In this document: positions 9,468 to 22,180 of the stretch, piece after piece
Layout: the number at the start of each line of letters is the position of its first letter
Numbering within the stretch: position 1 is the first letter of the stretch
Assembly (NCBI GenBank): GCA_016720805.1
Contig: JADKJZ010000014.1
Location: forward strand, 124,001 to 188,000
DNA length: 64,000 nt
Reading direction: 5' to 3'
DNA from: Gemmatimonadota bacterium
GTDB lineage: Bacteria; Gemmatimonadota; Gemmatimonadetes; Gemmatimonadales; GWC2-71-9
The notes under the pieces: model-generated
Told to the model about the DNA's origin: nothing
What the model saw: only the letters and a program-made list of their open reading frames with translations
Databases searched by the model: none
Program-made: the position numbers and the translations under genes

Positions 9468-10901
9468 TTAGTCGCGATATCGGTTCCGCCCCGCCTGCTT
9501 CGCCTTGTAGAGATTTTCGTCGGCGAGTTTGAGCAGACCGCCGGCATCGGCGGCGCGTTCGTCCGGGAAGGTCGCGAGGCCCGCGCTGACGGTGACGGCG
9601 ATCGGCGCGGCCGTGGTGCCGAACTGGTGGTTCGCCACGCGGCGGAGAATCCGGTCGACAAAGATCCGCGCACCCGTGGTGCCGGTCTCCGGCAGGAGGA
9701 TGACGAACTCCTCGCCGCCGTAGCGCGCCAGGAAGTCCATGGTGCGCAGCTCGCGGCGCAGCAGCGACACGAGGTCGACCAGCACCCGGTCGCCCACCGG
9801 GTGACCGCGCGAGTCGTTGATGCGCTTGAAGTCGTCCACGTCGAGGACCACGGCCGTCACCACCTGATCGTAGCGTCGGGCACGTTCGAGTTCGTCGCCG
9901 AGGCGCTCTTCGAGGACGCGGCGGTTGCCGCAGCCGGTGAGCGGGTCGGTGTCGGCGAGCTCGCGCAACTGGGCCGCACCGTCGTGCGCCTGCTCGAGGT
10001 CGTACGCCTTCTCGAGCGCCGTCACCGCCGCCTCGATCACCTGCTCGGCGAAGCCGAGGTCGAGGCGATTGAGCGGCGGGTCATCGGCGGTGGTGCGGAG
10101 GAAGAAGACGCCGGCGGTGCGGCCCTTGAGCGAGAAGGGCAGTGCGATCACCGAGCGCGTCCGTGCATCGGGCGCGGCCACGCCCCAGGTCGAACGGACT
10201 TCCTGGTAGAGTGGATCGGCCTCGACGTCGGCCACCAGCACCGTCTCGCCGGTCTGCAGCGCGCGGCGGATCTCCGGGTACTTGTCGAGCCGGACGCGGA
10301 GGTCGCGCAGCGTGGGATTCTCGAAGGCAGCGACGACCGTGCCCTCGACCAGGTCCGGGTCGGAGAGCACCACCGAGCACCGCGCAATCCGGAGACCGGT
10401 GGCCACCCGTCGCACCAGGATCTGGTAGATCTCTTCGGGATTGAGCGAGGCGGTGACTTCGCGCAGGATCGCCACCAACTCGTTCCGCGACCGCGCCTCG
10501 GCGCGCGCCTTGTTCAGCTCGCGACCGACGCGCAGGTGCGCCTTGATCCGCGCCAGCAGCTCGCGCACCCGATAGGGGCGCTGCACGACGTCGGCGGCGC
10601 CGAGCGTCTGCGACACCAGCCGGGCAGGGTCGAAGGTCGGATCGGTGAGGACGAGCATCGGGACGTCGCGGTGCCGCAGGTCCTCGCGGACGCGGCTCAA
10701 GCGGTCGAGGGTGCCGCCGTCGGCGCCCGCAATGTCGAGGATCATCAGGTCGTACTCTTCCTGCTCGAGCCGTTCGAGCAACTGCGGACCGCCGAGGGCG
10801 GTCACCACGTCGTAGCCGTTCTCCTTCAGCACCCACGAGAGCGTCCGCGCGAGGGCATTGTCCTCGGTCGCCAGCAGCACGCGGGGGTTGAGCGAGAGCA
10901 T
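9468..10901 (-). CDS. Response-regulator diguanylate cyclase (REC-GAF-GGDEF)
   Basis: 477-residue protein predicted to make cyclic di-GMP. Residues about 1-125 form a receiver domain with phospho-acceptor Asp in LMILDIAG; the usual receiver Lys is replaced by Arg (VVQRPYR). Residues about 150-300 resemble a GAF sensor domain. Residues about 315-477 are a GGDEF domain with the active signature RYGGEEF, and the product-inhibition I-site RxxD (RTMD) lies five residues before it. No histidine kinase is adjacent. The gene follows the dehydratase gene with a one-base stop/start overlap. Confidence 0.93.
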   Translation of the reverse strand: MLSLNPRVLLATEDNALARTLSWVLKENGYDVVTALGGPQLLERLEQEEYDLMILDIAGADGGTLDRLSRVREDLRHRDVPMLVLTDPTFDPARLVSQTLGAADVVQRPYRVRELLARIKAHLRVGRELNKARAEARSRNELVAILREVTASLNPEEIYQILVRRVATGLRIARCSVVLSDPDLVEGTVVAAFENPTLRDLRVRLDKYPEIRRALQTGETVLVADVEADPLYQEVRSTWGVAAPDARTRSVIALPFSLKGRTAGVFFLRTTADDPPLNRLDLGFAEQVIEAAVTALEKAYDLEQAHDGAAQLRELADTDPLTGCGNRRVLEERLGDELERARRYDQVVTAVVLDVDDFKRINDSRGHPVGDRVLVDLVSLLRRELRTMDFLARYGGEEFVILLPETGTTGARIFVDRILRRVANHQFGTTAAPIAVTVSAGLATFPDERAADAGGLLKLADENLYKAKQAGRNRYRD

Positions 10902-11835
10902 CAGCTCACCAAGGCCTGATAGCGAGCGGGATCGACGTTGCCGCCGGTGGCGACGAGGGCGACGGGATCGGTCCCCGAGATACGCCCGGCGAGCCAGGCC
11001 GCCGTGGTGACGGCGCCCGACGGTTCCACCTTGAATCCCTGGCCCGCCAAATAGCGCATGGCGGTCTGGATTTCGTCGTCAGTCACGGCGACTACCTCAC
11101 GGACGGTCTCGGCGATGATCGGCCAGGTGAGCGTGCCCACCGAGCGAGTCAACAATCCGTCGGCCAGACTCGTGCCACCGGCGAGGTCCACGGGGTGTCC
11201 GGCCGCCCGCGCGGTGGAGAGCTTCGGAATCCCGCTCGGTTCCACGGCGATGACGCGGACGTCCGGGCGGAATACCTGCACCGCGGCGCAGATTCCGGCG
11301 AGCAAGCCGCCGCCGCCGACCGGGACCACGAGGGTGCCCACCTCGGGCCAATCCTCGAGGATCTCCAGGCCACACGTGCCTTGTCCGGTGATGACGTCGA
11401 GGTGGTCGTAAGGCGGGATGAAGGTCAGGCCGCGCTCGGCGACCAATTGCTCCGCACGTGAAGTTTGTTCCGGGCCGCGCGTCGCCCCGACCAGCATCAC
11501 CTCGCCGCCGAGCTCGCGCACCCCCGCGACCTTCACCGCGGGCGCCGACTCCGGCATCACCACGACGCAGGGGATGCCGTGGCGTTGTGCGGCATAGGCC
11601 ACGCCGAGCCCGTGGTTGCCACTCGACGAGGTGACGACGCCACGGGCCCGATCGGCGTCGGGGAGCCGGCGCACTGCGGTCCAGGCGCCACGGATCTTGA
11701 AGGCGCCGATCGGCTGGCGCCACTCTGCCTTGAGCCGCACCGCGCGCTCCCCCGGGAGGGGGAGGAGCGGTGTGCGATCGGCCACGCCGAGCAATCCGGC
11801 GTGGGCCTCCCGCAGCGACGTCAGCGTCGGCGCGC

Positions 11836-11839
<4 letters not shown>
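10901..11839 (-). CDS. PLP-dependent serine/threonine dehydratase
   Basis: 312-residue fold-type II pyridoxal-phosphate enzyme, expected to deaminate threonine or serine to the 2-oxo acid. The Schiff-base Lys is in IGAFKIRGA (residue about 48), the substrate-binding loop is SSSGNHG, and the phosphate-binding loop is VGGGGLL. It lacks the C-terminal regulatory domain of biosynthetic IlvA, so a catabolic dehydratase or a serine/threonine racemase is possible. GTG start at 11839 overlaps the gyrA stop (GTGA); its own stop overlaps the next gene by one base. Confidence 0.9.
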
Positions 11840-14334
<2,495 letters not shown>

Positions 14335-14460
14335 GGGTCCAGGAGACGGAGGGGAGGCCAACGCCCGACGCGGTCGGACGGAAACAGCGAAATATAGCCT
14401 CTTCGGGGCTGGGAACCAAGCGTGGCGGTGATTCCTAAGTGGTTGTGGGAGATAGGCTTA

Positions 14461-14601
14461 GTGAATGGTGAACGATGAGTGGGGGCGACGTGAGAGGTGA
14501 AACGTGAGACGTGGCCCGACGGATGGCCCCGTTTCACCTTTTACGTTTCACCTTGCAGCGACCTCCCGTTCACCATTCACCGTTCACCGTTCACCGTTCA
14601 C
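14461..14601. repeat. Long imperfect palindrome with CGTTCAC heptamer array
   Basis: Positions 14461-14580 form an imperfect palindrome: the first 14 bases (GTGAATGGTGAACG) are the exact reverse complement of 14567-14580, and inner blocks GTGAAACG...GGCC / GGCC...CGTTTCAC pair around a short centre near 14515. On the right side five 7-base units follow (CGTTCAC, CATTCAC, then three CGTTCAC, 14567-14601). The stop codon of the neighbouring gene (14584-14586) lies inside the third unit. A sister element is at 15840-15999. Confidence 0.85.
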
Positions 14602-15795
14602 TCCCACCAGCCGCTTCAACCAGAGATAGTGCACCGCCATGTCCACCGACGCCGTCGGCGCCACCGCCCCAGGCGGGAAGGGGAGCGGCGCGCCGGCATC
14701 GGGCATCCGCCAGCTCAGCGGCAACTGGAACGCCACGCCGGGCACCGTTTCCGCCGCGGGCCGATCGGTGACCACGACGACCCGAAGGCCGGCGGCGGTG
14801 AAGGTGCCGGCCACATCGATGTTGGGGCAGTCGTACCCCCCGTAGCCGAACCAGAGCATCGCGTCGCCTGCGCCGCCGCCGCGAGCGCGGAGCTTTCCCG
14901 CCACATCCCAGCGCCAGTCGAGGGGCCGGAAGGGCGACCCGAGCGTGTCCCCCTGCACGGCCTCCTGGAGGTAATGCCCGCAACTCGCCACGAAGAGGGT
15001 GCCGCCCTCGCGGCGGCGGGCGCGCAACGAGTCGGCCGCCTGCGCCACCTGCTTCTGGTGGGCCGCCGCGCCGGCCCTGGCCAGCAGCGCGTCGACCGCG
15101 TCGAGGTAGGCCGCCCCGAGGGTGCCGGCCGCCACCACGGTCGGTGGCGGCGTGGGCATCCGGAACTTCACCATGGCGTTGTGTTGGGTCGCCCCCGGCT
15201 GCAGCACCGTGAGATACGTCCCGGTCCACCAGCCGTCGCGCGTCGCCGCCGACACCATCTCCGCGTACCAGGTCCACGCGACGATCATGTTGGCGATCCC
15301 GTTGATCCCCTCGAGCGCGCGATCGCCGCTTGGTGCGCCGTTGTCGAGCAGGCGGCGGCCCACCGGGAGTGAGGGACGGTCCATGACGGAGCCAATGGCG
15401 ATCGCCGGGCGCCCCTGCTCCTGATACTGCTGCGCCAGCATCGCGATGCCCAACCCCGTCCCTTCCCAGTGCCGGATCGGGAGGAGCACGACCCCCCGAA
15501 GCGCGGGATCATCGGCGTTGCCGCTCTCCGGTGGCCCCCCGGCACGGAAGAAGAACTCGAGCCCGAGGCCGGGGTCGAGCTTCCTGGAGACGAGAATCCG
15601 CTTGGTCGAGTCGCCCTTGAAGTGGCCGGCCGCGTATTCCGCGGCCTCGGTGATCGCCGGCAACTGGGCGCGGATGACACCAATGCGCCGCCGCAGCTCG
15701 GCGACTTCACGCGCGTCGTCCTGGGCGGAAAGTGCCATGGGGAGCGCGACGAGGCCGGCCAAGGTGAGCGCCAGACCGTGGAGACGGCAGGGCAT
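14584..15795 (-). CDS. Exported protein of unknown function
   Basis: 403 residues with a clear signal peptide (LALTLAGLVALPMALSAQ). I do not recognise the family. The middle part has EGINGIANMIVAWTWYAEMV and the C-terminal part LFVASCGHYLQE, LWFGYGGYDCPN and RVVVVTDRPA, a pattern faintly like sugar-isomerase (SIS) type alpha/beta folds, but this is only a suggestion. The last residues (VNGER) and the TGA stop are encoded by the CGTTCAC heptamer array. Palindromic repeat elements flank the gene on both sides, so it may have moved or been conserved as a cassette. Confidence 0.7.
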   Translation of the reverse strand: MPCRLHGLALTLAGLVALPMALSAQDDAREVAELRRRIGVIRAQLPAITEAAEYAAGHFKGDSTKRILVSRKLDPGLGLEFFFRAGGPPESGNADDPALRGVVLLPIRHWEGTGLGIAMLAQQYQEQGRPAIAIGSVMDRPSLPVGRRLLDNGAPSGDRALEGINGIANMIVAWTWYAEMVSAATRDGWWTGTYLTVLQPGATQHNAMVKFRMPTPPPTVVAAGTLGAAYLDAVDALLARAGAAAHQKQVAQAADSLRARRREGGTLFVASCGHYLQEAVQGDTLGSPFRPLDWRWDVAGKLRARGGGAGDAMLWFGYGGYDCPNIDVAGTFTAAGLRVVVVTDRPAAETVPGVAFQLPLSWRMPDAGAPLPFPPGAVAPTASVDMAVHYLWLKRLVGVNGER

Positions 15796-15839
15796 GCGGC
15801 GGTCCTGGATGGTGGGGATGCGGGGAAGCTAACGGCGGG

Positions 15840-15999
15840 GAGGGTGAGGGGTGAGGGTGAGGGGTGAGGGGTGAGGGGTGAACGGTGAACGGTGAACGGT
15901 GAACGGGGCTTGGTGACACGTGAGACGTGAAACGTGGCCAGCCGGGCGGCTGCCGTTTCACGTTTGACCTTTCACCCTTGGCCCCGTTCACCGTTCACC
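15840..15999. repeat. Heptamer array plus 109-base imperfect palindrome
   Basis: From 15840 the sequence is GAGGGT, GAGGGGT, GAGGGT, three GAGGGGT, then three GAACGGT and a GAACGGG (to 15907). Positions 15891-15999 form an imperfect palindrome centred near 15945: outer GGTGAACGGTGAACGGGGC pairs with GGCCCCGTTCACCGTTCACC-type sequence, and inner GTGAAACG pairs with CGTTTCAC. The stop codon of the RND permease B gene (15995-15997) is inside the right-hand array. It shares its core words with the element at 14461. Confidence 0.85.
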
Positions 16000-18900
16000 C
16001 CGCCACGACCTCCGCGACATCGACGGTCTTCGGCTTCCGCTTCCGCTTCCGCGCCTTCCATCCCACCAGGAACGCCGGCATCAGGAACATCGCGCCGATG
16101 GTGCCGGCCACGGTGCCACCGGCGGTGGCGAGGGCGATCGCGCCGAAGAGGGTCGTGGCCGCCGCGCCCCACGCCATCGGGATCAGCGAGGCGAGGGTCG
16201 TCAGCGTCACCAGCACGATCATCCCGGCGCGGTCGAGCGCAGCGCGCATCACGTCAGCGCCGGTCGCGGGCGTCTCGCCGTGGCGACGCTTGGCGGCGAG
16301 CACCGCGTCAATCAGCAGGATCGACTGGTTCACGGCCAGCCCAACCACCAGGATGACGCCGACCGCCGCCTCGCGGGTGAAGGCCGAGTTGGTGGCCCAG
16401 AACGCGGCCACCACGCCACCCAGCGCGATCGGCAACGACAGGAAGACCATCCACGCCGCCCAGACCGAGTCGAAGACCAGCGCCACCGAGAGCAGCACCA
16501 GCACCACGCCGATGCCGAAGACGTACCAGAGGCCCTTGGCGCTCTCATCCTCGCCCCAGTTGCCGGTCTCGTCCTCGACCACATAGCCCGGCGGGACCGA
16601 GATGGTGCTCATGAAGGTCTTGTGGGTACGGTCGGCGAGCTTCTGCGGGCCGCGGAAGTCGTAGGACAGAATCCGGATGTACTGCTGGTCCTCGCGGCGG
16701 ATTTCGGCCAGTCCCTCCATCTCAGACACCGTGCTGACGTCGTTGATGCGAACAGGGGAGCCGTTCTTGTTGGAGACGAGCCCCTCGCCGAGCTGTGTCA
16801 TGGTCCGGTCCTGCGTCCCGACCGAGCGCACCGCCACGTCCACCTTCTCGCCGCCGATCTCGAGCGGCGTATCGCCGCTGGCATTTCGCACCTGCCGCGC
16901 CACCGAGCCGGCGTAGTCCTGCGCTGTCGCGCCGATCCGGTCAAGCGCGCCACGATCCGGCGCCATCGCGATTGCGATCGACTTGTCGCCGCCCCAACCG
17001 AGGGCCGCGTTGACGTTGATCTCGTCCTTTCGCACGCGGGGGAAGTTCATCAGGTTGCGCTTCAGGTTGAGCGCCAGTTGCAGCACGCCGTCGAACGAAT
17101 ACCCCAGGATGCGCACACGACGTGACGGGCTCATACTCCCCGAGGAGTTGTAGTACCCCTGCATCCCCTTCGGGGCCTGCACGTTGACGGACTTTGTTCC
17201 ACCGATCATCACCGCCCGCTGTGTGAGCTCCTCGTAGACGACGTACGGCGCGTCGGTGAGCGACCCCTTCGGCGAGAACTCGACCACCACCTGCCCGCCG
17301 CTCGGATTCACCATCGCCGTCACCAGTGCGACACCCTCATGGCCCAGCGCCACCCGCTCCAGTTCACCTGACGAGCCGCGCCACTTCCGCCGGGTCGGAG
17401 CCGCCCGGAAAGGAGACGCCCGCCTGAATCGAGGTGCGCTCGCTGCCGCCCCAGCCGCCCCAGTTGTTGCGCGGCACCTTGGTGATGAAGCCCCAGGTCA
17501 ACACGCCGACCATCGCCACGGTGACGCCGATCGTCGCCCAGCGCCAGCGCAGGAACCGGTTCACCACGCGCTCGTAGATGCGCATCACGCGGGGCCAACC
17601 GTGCGCCCGCCGGTCGCCACCCTGCCCGACGGCCGGGATCAGCACCAGCGCCGTGCCCACCGACCAGAAGAGCGCCAGCAGGAAGGCCGCCGCAAACGGC
17701 ACGAACGCCGCCCGCGTGTTCCCCTGGAGGTAGAGGAAAGGGAAGAGCACCACCGCCGTGGTGAGCGTCGACCCAAGCACCGCCGGCGCGATTGCCTTCC
17801 CCGCCTCGGCGCGCGCATCGGCCGTGTTCGGCACGTGGCGCAGTCGCTCCACCACGACGAGGCCGTTCTGCACCAGAATGCCGATCCCCATCGCCAGCCC
17901 GGCGAGGGTGAGCATGTTCGCCGGGATCTTGAAGAGATAGAGCCCCAGCGCCGTGCCGGCGATTGCCACCGCGGCGCTGCCGATGACAAGCGTTGCCCCC
18001 GGCATCGAGCGCATCGTCACGATCAGCACGAGGAAGACCGCCCCGAAGGCGATCGCGCCGCGCAACAACAGGTCATTGAGCTGCTTGGCGAGATCCTCGC
18101 TTTCGTCACGTGCAATCGTGAGGCGCACACCCGGGGGCAGCGTCGGCGCCAGCGAGGAGATGACGGCACGGGCCGCAGCCGCGGTCTTGATGGCATCGGC
18201 GCCGGCTTCGCGTTGCAGCGAGATGCCGACGGCCGTCTTGCCATTCAACCGGAAGGCGCGCCCCTGGTTGTCCTCTTCCGGCGTGATGAACGCCAGCTGG
18301 CCGAGCGGATAGACGATGCCGCCGCGGCCGCGAATCGGCAGCCGGCCGAGATCCTCGATCGCCTTCGGCTGGTCGCGCACCGAGACGCTCAGCACCGATG
18401 GCCCGCTGGTGATCTCGCCCACCGGTTGCGAGATGCGGGCGTTGCCCACCGCCGCGGTGAGCAGCGCGGGGTCGATGCCGAGCTGCTGAAGCCGGTCGGC
18501 ATCGTACGCGATGACGACGCCGTTGCGCGCGCCGCCGTTGATCGAGACCGAGGAGATGCCGGCGAGCGAACCGAGATACGGCACCACCCGATCCTCCGCG
18601 ATCTTCTGCAGCGCGCCCGGCGTGTAGTTGCCGACCACATTGAGGAGGATCAGTGGCTGCTCGCTCAGGTCCTCGGGGACCCAGTTGCCGACGCGGACCG
18701 AATTGCGGGCGTTCGACGGCAAGTCGTCGCGCAACGTTTCCATCCGTTCCAGGATGCCGAGGCGAGCGATCGCGACGTCGGCGTCCGGGTCCAGCTCGAC
18801 GGTGATGCTGGCGCTGCCCTCCCGCGACGATGACTCGGTGCGCCGCACGCCGCGGACGCCCTGGATCGCCGCCTCGATCGGCGAGGTCAGGTACATCTCG

Positions 18901-19070
18901 ACCAACTCTGGCGAGGCGCCGCCCCAAGTCGCACCGACCGAGAGCCGCGGCAGCTCCACCGTGGTCTTGGTGGCGAGCGGCAGCTTGGTGAACGCCACAC
19001 CGCCGGAAATCAGCAATCCGGCGGCGATGGCCCACATCACCGAGGGGCGGGTGGCTGCCCAGCGAATCAT
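15995..19070 (-). pseudogene. RND efflux permease B, interrupted by one frameshift
   Basis: Second inner-membrane permease of an RND efflux operon. The 5' part (568 residues, from MIRWAATRPSVMWAIAAG) ends at a TGA at 17364 after DPAEVARLVR; the remainder continues in another frame (SGELERVALGHEGVALVTA and onward, about 460 residues) to 15995. Together they give about 1,025 residues, the normal size. Porter-domain segments and twelve hydrophobic segments are retained on either side. In the TM4 region the usual proton-relay Asp is replaced by Gln (GIGILVQNGLVVVE). The ATG overlaps the stop of permease A (ATGA). The break could be a real mutation or a sequencing indel. Confidence 0.85.
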
Positions 19071-22000
19071 GCGATCGCCTCGCGCGCGGCCCGCGCCGCC
19101 GCCTTCCGCTCGGCGCGCCGTTCCACGGCCGCATAGCAGGAGGGGAGCAGGAAGAAGGTCACCAGCAGCGCCGACACGGAGCCGCCGATGATGCCCGAGG
19201 CGAGCGGCTGATAGAGCGCGCCGCCGCTGCCCCAGTTGAAGACCAGTGGCAGCACGCCAGTGATCGTGGTGAGCAGCGTCATCGCGATGGCCCGGAGCCG
19301 CTGCAAGCCGCCCTTGATCACCGCATCGTTGATCGAGTATCCCTGCTCGCGGAAGCGCCGGATGGCGTCGAGCTTGACCACCGCTTCGTTGTCGGCCATG
19401 CCGATCATCACCACGATGCCGATCAGCGACACCGCGTTGATCGACTGCCCCATGATCCAGAGGGCGATGATGCCACCCGCACCCGCGAGCGGCACGGTGG
19501 TGAGCACCAGCAACGGCGTGGTGAACGAGGCGAACTCGCCGGCCAGCACCAGGAACATCAGCGCCACCGCGAGGACCGCGACCAGCCCGAGTTCCCGCGA
19601 GGTCCGCTGCTGCTCCTCGTCGGCACCGGTGATCTGCCAGCTGGCACCCGGCGTGAGCGTCAGCGCCGAGACCGCCTTGCGGACATCGTCGGTCGCCCGT
19701 GCGGTGCCGCCCTTCTCGACCACCGCCTCGACCACCGAGACCGGGCGCTGGTTGGCGCGCACCACTTCGACCGGCGCGCGCACCTCGTTCACCGTGACGA
19801 ACTGCGACACCGGATAGCCACCAACCGTCGAGGCGAGGGCCGTCTCGAGGTTCTCGTTGGCGATGCCGGCATAACGGACCTGGATCGGCGTGCGGCGGTC
19901 GGTCTCCCGCAGTTCACTGGCCTCGACGCCACCGAGCGCGCCACGAAGGGCATTGATGACCGGCTGGATCTGCAGGCCCCGCTGGGCGATCTGTTCACGC
20001 TGCAGCGTGATCTCGACCACCGGCTGCGTCCCGGAGAAGCCGTCACGCACGTCGGCAAGTGTGCTGAGGCCGGTGAGTGCCGCGCGCACCTGTTCTGCCG
20101 AACGGGCCGCATCGCTCGGACGTGGTGCCGAGACCTCGACACGCACGGTGCGGCCCTCGCGGCCGATCAGCGAGCCGAATTCCGATTGTCCGGCGAGATC
20201 GATCGCCAGGCTCCCGGCGGCGAGGTCCGGCACCGCCTTGCGCAGCGAGTCGGCAAAGACGGCAGCGGCCATCTTTGGCGGCACCGGAATCACGAACACC
20301 GCCGTGCCGGGGGTGCCCGGCTCCGAGCCCGAAAGAATTTCCTCGTCGGTCGCCACGCCGATGCGCTCATAGACGCCGACGCTGCCGAGGCGCTTGGCGG
20401 CGGCCTCGATGCGGGCCGCCTGGCGAACCGTCTCCTCGATCGCGGTCCCCGGGGCGAGACGAAGTTCGGCAACGGCGGTGCCTTCGTCGACCTGCGGCAG
20501 CACCTCGCGCGGAAGCGTCGTCGCCAGCCAGATCGTGAAGACGGTGACCACGACCGAAATCCCGATGACCGGCCCCGGATTCTTGAGCGACCAGAGCATC
20601 CCGTGCTCGTACCACGCGGTGAACTTCTCGCCCCACTGGGCCAGTCGGTCATGTGCCGCGCGCGGGACCACGGCGACCACGCCCTTCTTCTTCCCCCAGG
20701 TGAGCATCACCGGCATCAGCGTCAGCGCCATCACCAGCGAGGCGAGCAGCGAGGTCACGACCGAGAGGGAGAGGTCACGGAAGAGGGCCGCCGAGAGGCC
20801 CTGCACGAAGACGATCGGCCCGAAGACCAGCACCGTCGTGAGCGTCCCGGCCACCAGCGGCGCCGAGACTTCCTCGGCGGCCTGCTTCGCCGATTCCCAG
20901 CCGTCGAGTCCTTCCTCGCGCAGCCGTCCCGTTGCCTCGGCGACGACGATCGCGTTGTCGACGAGGAGGCCGACCGCCAGCGCCAGGCCGCCGAGCGAGA
21001 GGATGTTGATGGTGACGTCGAGCAGCTGCAGCAACGTCAGCGAGACCAGCACCGAAAGCGGCACCATCACGCCGATTGCCACCGACATCCGCCAGTCGCG
21101 GAGGAAGACCAGGATCAGCAGGATCGAGAGCAGGCCGCCGGCGATGATCTCCTGCGTGAGGTTCGAGAGCGCGTCCTCGACGAACTGCGCCTGCGCCGCC
21201 ACCAGCTGAATGCGCACCGTCGGGAAGTCGGCACGCAGCCGGTCGAGCGTCTTCATGAGTTCGCGGGTCACCGAGACGGTGTTCGATCCGCCGTCCTTGT
21301 AGACCACGAGCCCGACCGCCGCCCCGCCGTCGAGCCGCACCAGCGTGCGCGGGTCGGCCGACGCGGGAGTGACGGTGGCGATCTGACCGAGCGTGATGCC
21401 GGCGCCGGCCGGGCCGACCGGGATCGAGCGAATCTGGTCGGGGTCTTTCAGTTCCGTCAGCGTGCGCACCGAGAAGCGGAACTGACCGCGCTTGATGGTG
21501 CCGCCGGTGGCGGCCGGATTCGCCGTCTTGATGGCGGAGGCAACATCATCCGGCGTGATGCCGAGCGCGCGGACGCGCTCGGGGTCGATATCGACGCGGA
21601 TCTCGTCGTCCGGGTCGCCGACGACGGCGACCGACGCGACGCCGGCGATCTGTTCCAGTTGCCGTGCATGCACATCGTTGGCGGTGCGGGCAATCGCACG
21701 AAGGTCGCCTGGGCCAGTCAGGCCGAGAATGGCGATCGGCCGCTCACCCGGATCCGAGGTGAGCAGCGTCGGCCGCGACGCGGTGCTCGGCAGCCGGCCA
21801 CGCAGGTTGTCGAGCTTTTCGCGAACGGTCAGCACCGTCTTCTGCATGTCGGTGCCCCACGCGAAGCTCAGCGTGGTGCTTCCTTCCCCGTTGCGGCTGA
21901 CCGATCGCATGTCGACGAGGCCCGGCGTGTTGCCGACGCCTTGCTCGATCTCTTCGGCGACAAACCGGGACACTTCTTCGGCGGCGGCGCCCGGGAAGGC

Positions 22001-22180
22001 GGTGCGCACCGTGAGCACCGGCAGCGTCACGTCGGGCAGCAGCGAGACCGGCATCTGCTTCAGCGACACGGCGCCGAGGAGCACCAGCGCGAGGATCGCC
22101 GAGAAGGTGGAGACTGGGCGGCGCAGGGCCGCAGCGCTCAACGACACGATGGCCGCCCGATCAGTTCTGGTCGCCCTCAC
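19067..22180 (-). CDS. RND efflux transporter permease A
   Basis: 1,037-residue inner-membrane pump of the AcrB/HAE superfamily, expected to export drugs or other small molecules using proton flow with the adaptor encoded upstream. The N-terminal helix and porter start RRPVSTFSAILALVLLGAV, and TM4 keeps the acidic residue (VGLLVDNAIVVAEA). The TM10 region reads GMADNEAVVKLDAI. The outer-membrane channel gene is not in this stretch. The listed GTG start at 22180 overlaps the adaptor stop by 20 bases; a GTG at 22147 is an equally good start. It is coupled to permease B by an ATGA overlap. Confidence 0.94.
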   Translation of the reverse strand: MRATRTDRAAIVSLSAAALRRPVSTFSAILALVLLGAVSLKQMPVSLLPDVTLPVLTVRTAFPGAAAEEVSRFVAEEIEQGVGNTPGLVDMRSVSRNGEGSTTLSFAWGTDMQKTVLTVREKLDNLRGRLPSTASRPTLLTSDPGERPIAILGLTGPGDLRAIARTANDVHARQLEQIAGVASVAVVGDPDDEIRVDIDPERVRALGITPDDVASAIKTANPAATGGTIKRGQFRFSVRTLTELKDPDQIRSIPVGPAGAGITLGQIATVTPASADPRTLVRLDGGAAVGLVVYKDGGSNTVSVTRELMKTLDRLRADFPTVRIQLVAAQAQFVEDALSNLTQEIIAGGLLSILLILVFLRDWRMSVAIGVMVPLSVLVSLTLLQLLDVTINILSLGGLALAVGLLVDNAIVVAEATGRLREEGLDGWESAKQAAEEVSAPLVAGTLTTVLVFGPIVFVQGLSAALFRDLSLSVVTSLLASLVMALTLMPVMLTWGKKKGVVAVVPRAAHDRLAQWGEKFTAWYEHGMLWSLKNPGPVIGISVVVTVFTIWLATTLPREVLPQVDEGTAVAELRLAPGTAIEETVRQAARIEAAAKRLGSVGVYERIGVATDEEILSGSEPGTPGTAVFVIPVPPKMAAAVFADSLRKAVPDLAAGSLAIDLAGQSEFGSLIGREGRTVRVEVSAPRPSDAARSAEQVRAALTGLSTLADVRDGFSGTQPVVEITLQREQIAQRGLQIQPVINALRGALGGVEASELRETDRRTPIQVRYAGIANENLETALASTVGGYPVSQFVTVNEVRAPVEVVRANQRPVSVVEAVVEKGGTARATDDVRKAVSALTLTPGASWQITGADEEQQRTSRELGLVAVLAVALMFLVLAGEFASFTTPLLVLTTVPLAGAGGIIALWIMGQSINAVSLIGIVVMIGMADNEAVVKLDAIRRFREQGYSINDAVIKGGLQRLRAIAMTLLTTITGVLPLVFNWGSGGALYQPLASGIIGGSVSALLVTFFLLPSCYAAVERRAERKAAARAAREAIA

